Origin: Parachlorella kessleri
Lineage: Eukaryota; Chlorophyta; Trebouxiophyceae; Chlorellales; Chlorellaceae
Reading direction: 5' to 3'
Assembly (NCBI GenBank): GCA_001598975.1
Contig: BBXU01000100.1
Location: 1 to 53,458, forward strand
DNA length: 53,458 bases
Within the stretch, counting starts at the first letter, position 1; each line of letters starts with the position of its first letter. Shown here one piece after another: positions 1-11,411 of the stretch. The position numbers were made by a program, and so were the translations under genes. The notes beneath the pieces were generated by a model. That model made no database searches. It saw only the letters and a program-made list of their open reading frames with translations, and was not told where the DNA came from.

Positions 1-2921
1 GGNGGGCGCTGGCGGCCTTGGGGTAAGGCGGCCGGCTTCTCTGGCTGCTGGCGGCAAACGCCACGCTTGTGCTCTACAGTGTGCAAGCCCTGGTAGCCTT
101 TGTGCTTTGTGTTCTCGCTGGCTGCCTACCAGGCTCAGGCTGGCCCATGCGCAAGTCTCCGCTCACCCAGGGACGTCATGTGTCGCTGGACGAGTAGACA
201 TGAACCTTTCACTCAACCCCCTTTACTTGACCGCAGCGTGCACCATTGGGACTGGAGACCTGTGCAGCAGCAGCAGCAGGCTTCCAGCAGCAGACAGCCT
301 CAGGCCTGGCCGGAAGGAGGCGGCAGCGGTGGCGGTGCCGGCGAGGACGGCAGTGCTGGCCCAGCGCATGCGGCGCTCGGGTCTGTTGCTGGCCCACCGC
401 CTTGGGATGCAACAGATGCAAGCGTGGGCAGCAGCTTTGCCGAAGTCCAACCCTTGCCAGCTGCCCATGCAGCAGCTGTGAAGACGTGTTCGGATGCTGG
501 TGGTGGACAGACCCTGTCTGACGCAGCTGCCCAGCCGCGTCAGCTGCCCGCTACTGCTGCTCAGCTCCAGCCAGCAGGAGCATCTGGCCAGCCTGGGCAG
601 TCCCCCAGTAAAGCGCTTCACCAGCAGGTGGAGCAGCAGCGACAGCGGCAGCCTCTGCCAGTGGTGCCGCAGCAGCAGCAAGCACAGTTCCAGCGGGGGC
701 AGCAGCAGCAGCAAGGGCAGGAGCGGGGGCAGCAGGGTGAAGCCGCGGGTGGGGAGGACCGGTCCCCCGGCGGCTTTTCCCAGCTGGTAGGACAGCTGGC
801 GGGGTTCCTGGGCGACGTCATCACCCTGGACCCCCAAAAGTTGTCGGAGGGGCAGGAGGGGGGTGCCTCAGTGGCAGAGGCACCACATGGGCAACTCTCG
901 GGAGCCTCCGGGGGAGCCGCTGGGGTGAGCAAGGCAGCAGGGGAGGAGGTGGTTGCAACGACGGCGGCAACCAAAGCAGGGCCCGGTGCTGCTGCAGTTC
1001 CCAGCGGGGGCAAGCCGCCCAAGCCGCCCACCCTGGCAGCTGCCCCCGCCCTGCCTGCTGTGGCAACCTCCAAGGCGGGCAAGAAGAAGAAAGGGGGGAA
1101 GAAAAAGAACAAAGCGCAGGCGGCTTCGGCGGCTGCCGGCGGCGCTGAGGCGCAAGATGACAGCGACAGCCTGGCGGATGCCTCAGCATCCGATTCTGGT
1201 GAGGATGCTTGCCACTGCATTGGGAGCTGTCCTGTGTGGAGCCCTGCTGTCCATCACCCCACGTTTGCTGGCGCGGATGTTGTGCCAGTAGGTTGGCTGC
1301 TTGCTTAAGGCGGGTGGATTACATGGAGCCTGGGCTTACGCGCCCACGGCACGCAGTGTCGGCGGTGTGGTGGTGTGTCGATGCTGGGGCTGGGAGCCCC
1401 GGGGTGCAAACTCTTGCCGGGGCTGGCTACAGACACTGGGAGCTTACCGACGCGAGTCTGCGTATGATGTTAAGCCACCCCTGATAAGCACTTGCTATGC
1501 TGCCCACTGCGCAGGGTTTGACTCCAGCCTTGCCTCATCCCCCGCAACCTCCTCGCCATTCCCCAGCCACATGCCACCCGCCAGGTCAGCAGCCGGGAGT
1601 GCCAAACCCAGTGCTGGCTAGCAAGCCCCACCTCGGAATCTCTACGCCACATGTCTTCTGTCGCGCTATAACCCGCTAGAGTATACACACAACGGTCAGA
1701 CTTCTGGTGTCCTCTCTGCCACTCAGACTTTGCCTAAAACTTGTTGTCTTGTCCGTGCCCTTCCCTTGCTGCCGCGCCGGCGCCGGCACACCCGCTGCTG
1801 CGGTCACAACGTCTGCTTGTAACCCTGACCCTGGCGCCGCCTGCAGGCACCGCCTGGGTCTGGCATCTGGCTACCAAAGCAGTGACTGGGGCAGCACCGC
1901 TGACTTGGCTGGGAAGGAGGGCAGCGTGGGCGTGGGCAGCGCCATGGACGGCTGGTCAGATGCTGATGACCTCCTAGCCATAGTGACGGGGCCCTCCCCA
2001 GGCCCCGGGTCGCCACTGGTGAAACCAGCAAGGTCTGCGGCGGCAGGGGCTGGGGGTCAGGTGGAGCGCCTTGAGCTGGAGCAAGGAGGACCGGGCGGTG
2101 TTGAGGAGGTGGCAGCGGTGCCGGTCGATGGACGGGTGCAGCAGCAGCAGGAGCTGCAGCAGCAGCTGCTAGCAGAAGAGGAGGGAGGTGTGGGCTTCGA
2201 AGGGGCAGATGCCAGCCTGGCGGCCTGGGCGCTTCCCTCCCCCGCCTCGCTGGCAGCGCTCCACCAGGGCGCCGGCGCCGGCGCAGCCTCGGCGCTCACC
2301 GCAGCCCTCAGCGGCCCTGCCAACCCCGCTGGCAGTACTGCCGGCAGTACCGCAGGAGGGGCCAGAGCAGCTGCTGCCGCGGGGGTGCAGACTGTCGATA
2401 CAGCTGTCGGGGAGGACGCGCCCAGCGGCGCGCTGGGGGGCGGCGAGGGCGCTGCGGAGCTGCCGCCCCTGGCAGAGCTGGAGGAGGGCGCGTGCTGGGA
2501 GGACTCGGGGTCGCCGCAGGGCTATTACGTAATCCCCGACAAACCCAGCCTGTTTGACGAGCGCGCAGGCGCCGCCGAGTACGAGCGCGTGCCGCGGCAG
2601 CGCGACTGCTCCACCCAGACGCCCACCCACCTGCTGGCGGCGGCAGCGCCTGCGGGCGGTGGCCGCCGCCCCGCCAGCAGCGCGGGCGGGGGGACTGCCG
2701 CCGGCAGCGGCTGCTGTGGCGGCGCGGGAGCGGTGGTCACGGCGGACAGCCGGCTGGAAGACATTGAGGCGGCATTTGGGCACCTGGGAGGGCCTGCCCT
2801 ACACAGCCGGCTGGGGTGCAGCCACCCCTTTGGGCCCACCTACCTGTACGCGTACCGCGGGGTTGTGTTTGAAGTACTGCAGAACGGCCTCATCGCCACC
2901 GTGACCCTCTTCCAGCCGTGA
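1..2921 (+). CDS. PHAF1: PHAF1/UPF0183 family protein, 3' part (5' end outside window)
   Basis: The last about 50 residues (coded to the TGA at 2919-2921) match the C-terminus of phagosome assembly factor 1 (human PHAF1/C16orf70, UPF0183). The line runs from a DxxLEDIEAAFGH helix through a HPFGPTYLYAY stretch to VVFEVLQNGLIATVTLF, against human NPFGSTFCFG...IFEVMQNNHIASVTLY. In animals PHAF1 acts in autophagy/phagophore recruitment. Visible exons are about 237-1198 (acceptor CAG at 234-236, donor GT at 1199) and 1847-2921 (acceptor CAG at 1844-1846, after a pyrimidine-rich tract). These two do not join in phase: the upstream donor is phase 1 and the downstream exon needs phase 2. A small exon between them, or a different donor, is therefore missing from the model. 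The stretch around 13-30 may hold the donor of an earlier exon. Most of the visible protein is Gln/Ala/Gly-rich filler with a Lys-rich patch near 1075-1115, inserted before the conserved C-terminus. Base 3 is an N. Family call is firm; exon joins are not. Confidence -1.
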
Positions 2922-3340
2922 AGCTGCACCTGTGGCAGTTACACCCAGCGAGCTGCTGGGCTCGGGAGTGAGCGCTGCGCCGAAAGTGGCTGATGGGGAG
3001 AATCCGAATGAATTGTTCAATGTCGAAGGGGCTTTGCTGCTGCAGCATGCTGCTCCTGCTTTTATTTGTACTCAACCGGCACTCTCAGAACGAGTTGGCG
3101 GGTAGGTGTTTGAATGGCAAACTGCACCCTAGGTGAACCCGCCTTGGATGCCCAAGTATCCACAAAACTTTTGTTCCCGGGTGGGAAAGGAGGCGACATC
3201 ATTAGTGTATTATGCATTTATCGGAATGCCCAGCTGTACAACCAGTCCGCCCAGAGCGGGACACTTGTGCCATTCCCGGCCTCTCTCTGTATCTGTTGAT
3301 GGTGGCTCTTCTTGGCGGTGTGACAGAGGGAAGAGTTGGG

Positions 3341-3390
3341 GTTAGACCGTACTGGCAGGGCTGGATGCAGTTATGCTCTGGGTGGGTATC
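3341..3390 (+). repeat. Dispersed repeat, copy A
   Basis: Carries the module ACCGTACTGGCAGGGCTGG followed by ATGCAGTTATGCTCTGGGTG. Copies B (3918-4003) and C (4859-4916) have closely similar modules in the opposite orientation. Confidence -1.
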
Positions 3391-3917
3391 CCTTTGACTG
3401 TTTACTGTATAAAAGGCTTGTATCATATGGTGTGCTGAGTGCCGGGGCAGTTGTCCGGCATGCGCCTTGCCTGTCCTTTGCCTTAGCTTCCACACTTGCA
3501 AGGCAAAGCCTGGGCTGTGGCTGAAGCCTGTCCACTAGCTTCGGTTTGTATATCTTGTATTATCTCCAGCGAATCGTGGCGCCTTTTTTTGTGTATTATG
3601 AATAAACTCATGGTACCAGGCATTGTTGCCAGCGCTTGAGTAGCTAGTCATGTCCTTTCGATTGGCAAATGCCCCAGGGCAAGCCCATATGTAAGGTCCA
3701 GTCCTGGTTAACATAATGCAAAAGGTTGTGCAAGTTAGGTTCTTTAACATTATACGCCACGCAATGACAACATGCCATGCATTGACCTGGTCCCTCACTG
3801 CCCCTGTTTCAGTCCTAATTTCACCTGCTGTCAGTGACCTTAGCCTGTCTCGGGGAGCGACCAATTCCGACCTCGGGCGAGCCCGAAAGCATAATTGCAT
3901 CTGTGAGTATCTGTGAG

Positions 3918-4003
3918 TACAGCCCAGCTCTCACTCCCTGTTCGCATTACCTACCACCCATACTGATAACTGCATACAGCCATGCCAGTACGGTTCGCCC
4001 CTA
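3918..4003 (-). repeat. Dispersed repeat, copy B
   Basis: On the minus strand it reads ACCGTACTGGCATGGCTG..., then ATGGGTGGTAGGTAATGCG, then a GAGAGCTGGGCTG end. It therefore joins the module of copy A to the module of copy D, which shows they belong to one family. The end segment is identical to copy D (40888-40938) over more than 20 bases. Confidence -1.
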
Positions 4004-4514
4004 CTGCCTCTGTATACGCAATGCCTGCCATCTTTACCAAATATCTCAGTCCAGGCTGGAACCAGGTGGTGCTTATCACATGGTATGGCAGAAAGAGTTT
4101 GACAAACGCTCTGTGATGCGGCCGTAGCCTTGCTCAGTTGCAAGCAATGGCTGCATGCCCCCCCAGAACCAAGGAGGAGCAGCAACGTAGCGGCAGCAAT
4201 TTGTGCTCCCTCTACAGGGAGTGTATATAGACATAGCGCATCTGCCTCCCTAGCAGACCCCATCGTGTTAAGACTACAAAATGCGCACCACCCACCACAC
4301 ACAGCCAACAGGGACATGACAAGGGCCACCTGCTTGTGCTCTGGCTACATCCACCACCTCTTCTCTCCATTACACAACGATACACACATGCTCTGGCCTT
4401 AGAGTCTACCTCCCTTGGGCAAGCGGCCAGCTGCTGCTTGCGCCTGCTGCTGCTGGACCCATCCCTGCTGAGCCTCACCTGCCTTGCCCACTGACCGTCC
4501 CCCCCACCTTGCTG

Positions 4515-7500
4515 CTACACATCAGCCCACTCCATGCTCTCCAGCAGCCCGTAGAACGCGCCATGTGGCCTGTCGATGGTGCAGCCGTAGCTGTCATGGC
4601 CGGGCCAGGGGGTGTCCACCGCCCAGGGCGTGTCGCCAGCCGCGTATTTGTGGGGCGGCAGGGCGTAGGGGATGGGCAGGGGCACGGTGAGGGAGTTGGG
4701 AGTGGAGCCGTCCGTGGATGATGTCGAGGTCTCATGGGTGGGTTGCCCCCGCTGCCAGGCAACAAAGCGCACGCGGCTTGGGCCCACGGCTGGGCCACCC
4801 CCTGCACAGTGCAACCGGCGGCGCATAAGAGCGGTTTCCTGGATCAGACCTCAGGCACGATCCAGAGCATACTTGCATCCAGTCCTGGCGGTACAGTGCA
4901 CCCCCCACTCTCCAATCGCACTCACTGCCACCACTAACCAAGAAAGGGGGTCACATAGTGGGTGGATGTGTCTTGGTGGATCCACAGCGGACTAGTGAAC
5001 CTGCTTTTCCAAATGGGTAAGGCTTCGGGAAGCTGCTGCTGGAGCCAAACGAAAAGTATGTGCTGCAAAGGGTTGGCCACCAGCCGGATGCAACGCCGCG
5101 CTAAAAACTTCCCCATAACCCTCCCGGCACCCCTCCTCCCCTCCTGCCAAGCTGGCCCCTGGCAAGGCCGCCAGGCTCGACAGTAACAACTACCTGCCCG
5201 CCCACCTGCCGGCGCAGCTGCCGGCGCAGCGCCTGGCGTGCAGGAGAAGCCGCGGTGCCTGGAGGCGCGGTACGCTGCCTCCAGGCCCGGCAGCAGCAGC
5301 ACGCCCAGCTCGTAGGAGCGTATCATGAGCTGGGTCTTGTTCTTCTGCAGGGCGCCCCACGCCGCCTGCATACCAGGAGCGCAGGGGACCTGCGTGTGCT
5401 CCTCTCCAGGAGTTCTCTTGTGTGACCTCCACGGATGGTAAGCTTCAGAGTCAAGCTGGGCGAAGGCAACGATGGAGGCCCAGTGTGAGGCCAAGTGTAT
5501 TCGCTGCCCGTTAAACTAAGATTGCAGAACTGAAGCAGCCCTCTCCAGAGCGCTGCCTCCTTGGCCCCAGCAAGATCGAGATGGCTGTCGCGATGGGTGG
5601 CATTTGATGGTTTAATCAACAGTGGCGGCGGAGAAGCTGTAGCACAGTACCAAGCCTTACAGCCCTGACCGCCCCACCTTGCTGAGGTTGTGAGATGCCA
5701 GCAAGAACCAGGCCACCTCATGCTGGTCTCCCACCCCCACCTCGCCCCCGCTACTGGCGGCCGCGGTGTACCGTGCGTACGTCTTGATGTGGGGCATGGC
5801 GCGCTGGCGGCCGGCCACCTCCCCACCCCACCTGTGGGGACAAGCAGGGCACAGCCAGGCACCCGGGTGGGTAGGCCGCCACTCGACCTCCAGCCATAGC
5901 GTGACTTAGTACTAAATCTCTTAGATCAGAACATGATCATAGAACACATTGATGATGAAACCATACAACGGATGGCTGAGCAGCATAGCCGTGCAGCAAC
6001 AGTTCTGTACTGTACTGTGCAGGGGTTGTTGGCTTCAGGGCACGCGTGTGCGGACCTGACTGAAGACCCCGTCCCCACTGCCTGTCAGCTGGCGGATATC
6101 CCAAGAAACCCTTGCAGATTTACTGGTGGACACTCTTTCACTCCCTGGCAGCCAGCAAGGCCAGGGGCAGTAGGTTGTCAGCGGGGCCCGGCGCCGGCCA
6201 AAGGCGCCGGCCGGCCACTCACGTACCGACACCCCGCGACCCGCGCACCTGTGCCAGTACTGCTGCAGGAAAGGCTTGGTCACGTTCTTGGTGGGGCCCG
6301 GCACGGACTGCCCCGCCAGCCAGCCCTCCAGGGAGTTCTGGACCTCGCTCACCGTGGGCCACACCAGGTGCAGCCCAGCGGGCCCAGCAGCAGCGGGCGG
6401 CCCCAGCCGCTGCCCTGCACTCACTTGCTAACTGAGTAGTCTAGTCTAAGAGCGTACCGCCACCTGACCATGCTGCCGTGAGTCCCCCAAGTGCCCCAAG
6501 CAAGTTGAACGGTGCAGCTGTGCGGCGTGGGACGACGCAGCAGTGGGTTGGGCCTGGTGTTGGGTGTGGCTGCCAGGGGGCCGCCGAGTGAGCGCTGGAG
6601 CTGCTGCAGGATGCGGAGGGCTGGGGAGTGTGTACTGTTCCTCACACCAGCAGCAACACGGCGACTCGTTTACCAACAGCAACAGCCAGAGACGCAGCAA
6701 GTGTAGTCACACTAAGTGCCGCTGTGCGTGTCACACGCCGTGTCATTGCCTGGCTGGCACCCCTCCCACAAAAGCCAGTGCCCAATACGCACCTCCGTTG
6801 CACCGCCCGGCGCTGAGGCTCGTGCTGAACTCATCCGCAAGCCACTTCTCATCTAGCGACCCCAAACTGCTGAACTGGGCCACCAGGGGCGCCCCCGCAA
6901 AGGCTGCTGGGAAGTCGTGGCGGTTCAGGCAGGCCCGCAGCTTCATGTGCCCCCACTGGTGCAGCTTGGCGCCTGCAGCACAGCACAGCGGGCATGGCAT
7001 GGCGTAGCGGGACCCCCCACAGGCTCAGGCACCTGCCGCCGGACAACGTATACCTTGAAGCGCGAGGCCAGTGGGGGCACCGCTCACTGTCCTGACCGAC
7101 ACTTGCGTGATCCACCGCCCTGCTACCAGATCAAACCTGGCATATGGCTGCCGGTGCTTCACAAATGCCAGCCTTCTGGCGGCCTCGGGACGCCACTAGC
7201 GTCAAACCATCCCACACGCACCACAGCCAGCCCGACAAGCCCTCCCCCTGTCCTACACCACCAAGCCTGCTTCCCCGCCTGCCCCGGGGCTCACCGGCAT
7301 GGTAGCCCGGCACGCTGCCTATCAGCTGCCCCCGCGCCGCTGAGAAGTCGTGCTGCGCCACCACCTGCTGCCAGCCGCAGGTGGGCGGCAGCCGCAGCTC
7401 GGAGAGGTATTGCGTCAGGTCTCGCTCAAAGTCGGAGGCCTGCATTTGGGTGAGCAGGGGGGGGCAAGGCGTCTGCAGGGGTTTGGATACCTGCGAAGGG

Positions 7501-10160
7501 AAGGCATGCCTCCTCAAATGCACAGCCGCAGGGCTCCTAGGCTCATAGCTAGTGGACAGAGTCAGCTTGAACCCAGAGGTGTGTTGGTTGGGGCCCACAG
7601 GCTTCAGAAGAAAGAAGCTCCGTTGCTGGGGCTGGCGCATTGCCAAGATTCTCTGGTGTGAGCGTCCTGAGAAGGGGCCAATGAGAATGTGTGCGGTGAC
7701 AGGCTATGCCAGCAGAGTAAGCCACTGTAGTGCCAGGTTTAATGGGACCTGTAGCATGCCGCTTGCTGGTCAAGAACATGCACGCCAATGTGCTTGTCTT
7801 GCTTGCAAGCAGCAACGTGTGAAAGCAGGACCCTCGCTGCCTCCTAGCCAGCCAGCAGAAGCAAGTCTTGGCACCTGCGGCGACTGGTCGTCCTTGGGTG
7901 GGAAGTCCTGCCACCACACCCCCTGGCTCTTGTTGTTGCAGTCCGGGTAGATCATGTTGGCGGTATGCACCACCACACGCAGGCCCGACTCGTACCGCAG
8001 CAGGAACGCCTTGCTGCAGGCGAGGGCAGCGTGGCACACTCTTTGTGGGTGGGGGAAAGCCTAGCCCCTCATGCAGGGGCTCAAGGGCAATAAAGGCAGG
8101 CAGGTACGCTGGGGGACCACCCTGAACCAGGGGTTGGAAGCAAAGCTAACCAGACGACCAGCTGGCCCACTTGTAATGTGCTGGGCTGCTAGCCATGCAC
8201 AGCCAGACTAAGACCACCAGCGTAAGTAGAAGCCCTGGCGCTACTCTTGATGTACTGCCGCAGTGGCATTTGCATGCAGGGGGGTGCGGTCAACATGATG
8301 GAGGGGGCCCAGGCCATGTGGTGCAAGGGGCCTCTCCTGCCAAAACCACGCATTGCACATTCCATGCCAGGGCTCCACTGGTCAGTCTGGTCTTGCCTAG
8401 CTGCATACCCCGCCTAATGCTGCTGCTCGACTCTCCCTGAGGATACCCGCGAGGTAGCCAGGGTGTAGACCTGACCACAGGCAGCAGACAACACGCCAAT
8501 GTACCAAGGCATGCACCCTTTTAACAAACGCTGCTGGGCCTCGCCTGTGGTGGGTCCCAAACTGGATAGGCAGGGGCGGCATGTGGATGACGGTGCGGCT
8601 GCCGAGGCCGGCCGCCCTCACATCCGCGGTGATTGCTGACTCCCTGTGGCACATGCACTGCATGCCTGGGTCAGCGAGTGACCAGCACCGAGGCATGCAC
8701 GTAGGGCATGAGGTTGCAGTGCATGCTGCTCCCGGCCAGCCACGGCGGTGATGTGCTTCTGTGCCGACCCACAGCCACATCTTCTCTACATGCTGCATGG
8801 CTTTTGCCACTGGGAAAATTGCTTGGCTTGTACACGACACGCAGCCATCCCAGCATCTCCCCCCCTCCCATCAAGCCGCGCCAAACCCGCTCCCTGCTTC
8901 CTCTTAAGCAGGACTAACTCGAGCCACCCAGGCATGCTCTGTGCCCGCCCTTTCCTTACGCTCTGCCTTTCTCGCCATGCACGATTACGAGCCGCTCCGC
9001 ACGTGCCAGGTCCGGGCATGCACTTAACAGCCAGCGGAGGTCGAGCATCTGCGCGCACCACGCAAGGGAGGGGTGCCGGTAACACCAGTCGGCTGCCACG
9101 TTGGAAGGTATAGTGTGGGAGTAGTGTTGTAACAAGCTCAGAGAACAGAGTTGCAGGCAACAAACAGGTTGAAAGGGGTTGGGCTGCAGAAGGGGCGGAG
9201 TGAACAGTGGCCCTCCCAAAGACAGGCTAGGGAGCCGGGAGCAGGCAAAGTGTGCAGTTCATAGAGGCTGCAGCAACTGCAGGTAGCTGCTGAACTCACG
9301 TAGTTGCTGACGAGAGCCCACTTGATGTCCCCTCTGACCAGGTCGGCCAGCTTGATTCCCAGAAAACCCCTGCATTGAGGAAAGACTGGAATCATGGAGG
9401 CATGGGCTGCAGTTACCAGCTGCTGTGACTCCAACAGGCACCTATCCTACCTCTAGGCAAGCCAGCACGCCGAGCTGCCCACCTGCGCTCAGTCCAAGCA
9501 TGCGTGCAAGGCAGTCCCCTCGCTCTGCGTGCTCGTGCTCCCTTCCTCCCCCAGGCCACCCACACCATCAGCCCCTCACAAGAACCAGGAGCAATGCACC
9601 GGGCATCGGCCGCTACGCTAGTGGCTGGCTCACTCGTTGGCCCAAGTGGGAATGCCCCGAACTCGAAGCATATGGAAGGGCACATCTGGCAGCGGTGACT
9701 GAGGCTCCGAGCTGCCGCCACCGCCGCTAGGCCCAGCCCGCGCGGCCTGCCACGCTGCCGCCCGGGCCGCTGTTGCCGCTGCTGCTGCATCAGCCATTGC
9801 TGCTGAGTTGTCGTTGCCGGCAGCACTAGGTCCCGCGCCAGGCTCCCTCCGCCGGCGCTTGGGAGAGGGCGCCCCTGCAGTGCCGTCTCAAGTGCTTGCT
9901 AAGGACCCCTGCTAGCCAACGGCCCCGGGTACAGATCATCCCCAACCTGCTTGCGCTCCCGAGGCCGTAGTAGCCTCACAGCTGTCCACCACCCTCAGGA
10001 CCTTGCCCTTCCAGCAAAATCCCTGTGCGTGGGCATCCCATGAGAGGACCAGGGAAGCCCAGGAAATCGTAGGCGTGCTGGACAGCGCACCTTCATAGCG
10101 GCTAGATTGGTCGCGGCGTGTACCGGCAGAGGTGCCCTCGGCGCCGCTGGTATCTGACAT
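4515..10160 (-). CDS. TDP1: Tyrosyl-DNA phosphodiesterase 1 (copy 1, minus strand)
   Basis: Hydrolyses 3'-phosphotyrosyl links between DNA and stalled topoisomerase I, and cleans other 3' blocks; nuclear. Twelve exons join in phase to 603 residues: 10160-10091, 9874-9634, 9369-9300, 9048-8960, 8643-8545, 8013-7875, 7439-7295, 6972-6793, 6414-6249, 5831-5678, 5365-5194, 4801-4515 (TAG). Both HKD half-sites are present. The first is H189-S-K191 (GTHHSKAFLL, split by an intron). The second is H414-I-K416 (AMPHIKTY), with N448 in ASHNLSK. QLMIRSYELGVL is identical to the human segment. The N-terminus has a basic, NLS-like PSPKRRRREP about residue 26, then an Ala-rich linker, then PFHMLRVRGIPTWANE, the plant-type start of the catalytic region. 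The 8643-8545 exon uses a GC donor. The protein stops soon after the PYALPPHKY block, about 24 residues earlier than copy 2. No frame break is seen, so it looks functional. Confidence -1.
4859..4916 (-). repeat. Dispersed repeat, copy C (inside TDP1 copy 1 last intron)
   Basis: The minus strand reads ACCGCCAGGACTGGATGCA then AGTATGCTCTGG, a diverged copy of the copy A module. It lies in the intron between the 5365-5194 and 4801-4515 exons, so the family inserts into transcribed sequence. Confidence -1.
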
Positions 10161-11411
10161 CCTGCTCGCTGCAAAAGTTTGTGCTGCCGGCGAGGACTGA
10201 AGCTCGGTCACACGGTGGGTCGTGCTGCTCCGCCTGCAGGGCTTGCAACCAGTGCTGATAGAGCTCTGTTGACTACAGTCTGTCTCCACGTCAGCTGTGG
10301 TACAGCATTTGGTGCACTGATCTCAGGATTTTGGCCTCGTTCTTATGCAGAGGTTCACCTTGCCTTTGTGTGATGTGAAGCCGTGTCCCCGGCCCAAGAA
10401 GTGCTGTCTGCGCAGAGGTAAAGCAGTGTTACAGGTTGACTCACACTGCCTTCTCGCACAGTAAAACAGCCCAGGCCAACTAGCTTACTGCCCCCGCCTC
10501 CAAAAAATCTGAAGGGCTCCACTTGCCGGTAACATGAACTTCAAGGTAACATGAAGTTCAGTGCACGGCTGCCCAGCAGGGATCAGGTGCTTTAGCCAGC
10601 AAAGGGTTCTTACAGTGTGGGGTACCCACCTTCCAGGGGAACCGCAGGATGGTCATGACGCTTGATCAAAGCGACCCCCACTTCCCGGAGCTAAGCATGG
10701 GACAGCGGGGCTGCCTCATCGGTGTTGGCTGCACGCTAAGCTGCATGATGTATGGAGATAGAGCAGGATGATGAGCATGTACTTGTGTGCGTTTTCGCGC
10801 CCTCGACAGGGCGCGTGCTTCGACTTTGGGCTAGCCGCAGCAGGAGATCAGCACTGTATCATTTTTCAGCGGAGCGCACCAGAAGATACTGGCAGTTGCT
10901 GCGGACCACTGTTTCCGCACCGGCATGGTGACTTGCACATCAGTGCAAGTGAGACGAGGCACACCCTCCCCAGTGAAGTTGGCCGCAAGTGATTGAAGCC
11001 AACTCCTGATCCCACTGGGGAGATGGTCTTGGATGAGGTAGGAGCCCCTGAGCCAAGCCGGGCCTCGGTATTCCCTTGCCCAGCTGCATCTGTGAGGCTC
11101 TGCGGGCACTCAACACACGTTTCTGGCCCGTAGGTGCAAAGCATAGTCATAGCCATACTGCAATAGCTAAGGCACTGCCTTTTCAAACTCTTTGTAGGCA
11201 GAACCAGCCCACAGGGACAAAAGGGCACGGCACCAGGCAGTAAGTAGTGTGTCACAGCTTTCGGTCCGCTGTAAATTATTCCATGAGGCCTAGGCTGAAG
11301 CCCAGTGTAGTGTACAACTGCACAGACCAGTGCTACCCTGCGTGTTTAGCCAGGCTGCCTGAGGTATAGGTTTAGGTCAGTTTCACCCTCCCGCTCGTCA
11401 CTGGTTTGCAG
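10161..11411. promoter_or_regulatory. Divergent upstream region between the two TDP1 genes
   Basis: About 0.86-1.25 kb separates the ATG of copy 1 (10160) from the first certain exon of copy 2 (11412). It must hold both promoters and the 5' exon(s) of copy 2. One candidate first exon is 11023-11037 (ATG then four codons, donor GAG|GTAGG, phase 0, as exon 11412 requires). A 17-bp tandem repeat sits at 10528-10560. No other open frame here resembles TDP1. Confidence -1.
10528..10560. repeat. Tandem 17-bp direct repeat with palindromic core
   Basis: Two units, GGTAACATGAACTTCA (10528-10543) and GGTAACATGAAGTTCA (10545-10560), differ at one base. That base is the centre of a TGAA-N-TTCA inverted repeat, so each unit can be read from either strand. 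It lies between the two divergent TDP1 genes and resembles a dimer binding site, but no factor is known. Confidence -1.

Larger units (their letters stand above)
2922..4514. other. Gene-free stretch between PHAF1-like gene and TDP1 copy 1 (convergent)
   Basis: This is the shared 3' side of two converging genes. The first few hundred bases are probably PHAF1 3' UTR. The remainder is AT-richer and has only short unconvincing open frames. It contains two copies of the dispersed repeat family (3341-3390 and 3918-4003) and a short perfect hairpin, TCGGGC-GA-GCCCGA, near 3875-3889. No gene was recognised. Confidence -1.

Noticed and set aside
3535..3900. 121-codon minus-strand open frame near dispersed repeat copy B
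   Set aside because: No recognisable domain and no exon partners. Probably chance or remnant of a mobile element, with too little to support a call.
4515..10160. TDP1 copy 1 as a pseudogene
   Set aside because: All twelve exons join without stop or frameshift, both catalytic half-sites are present, and the one odd splice donor is a GC type known to be functional.
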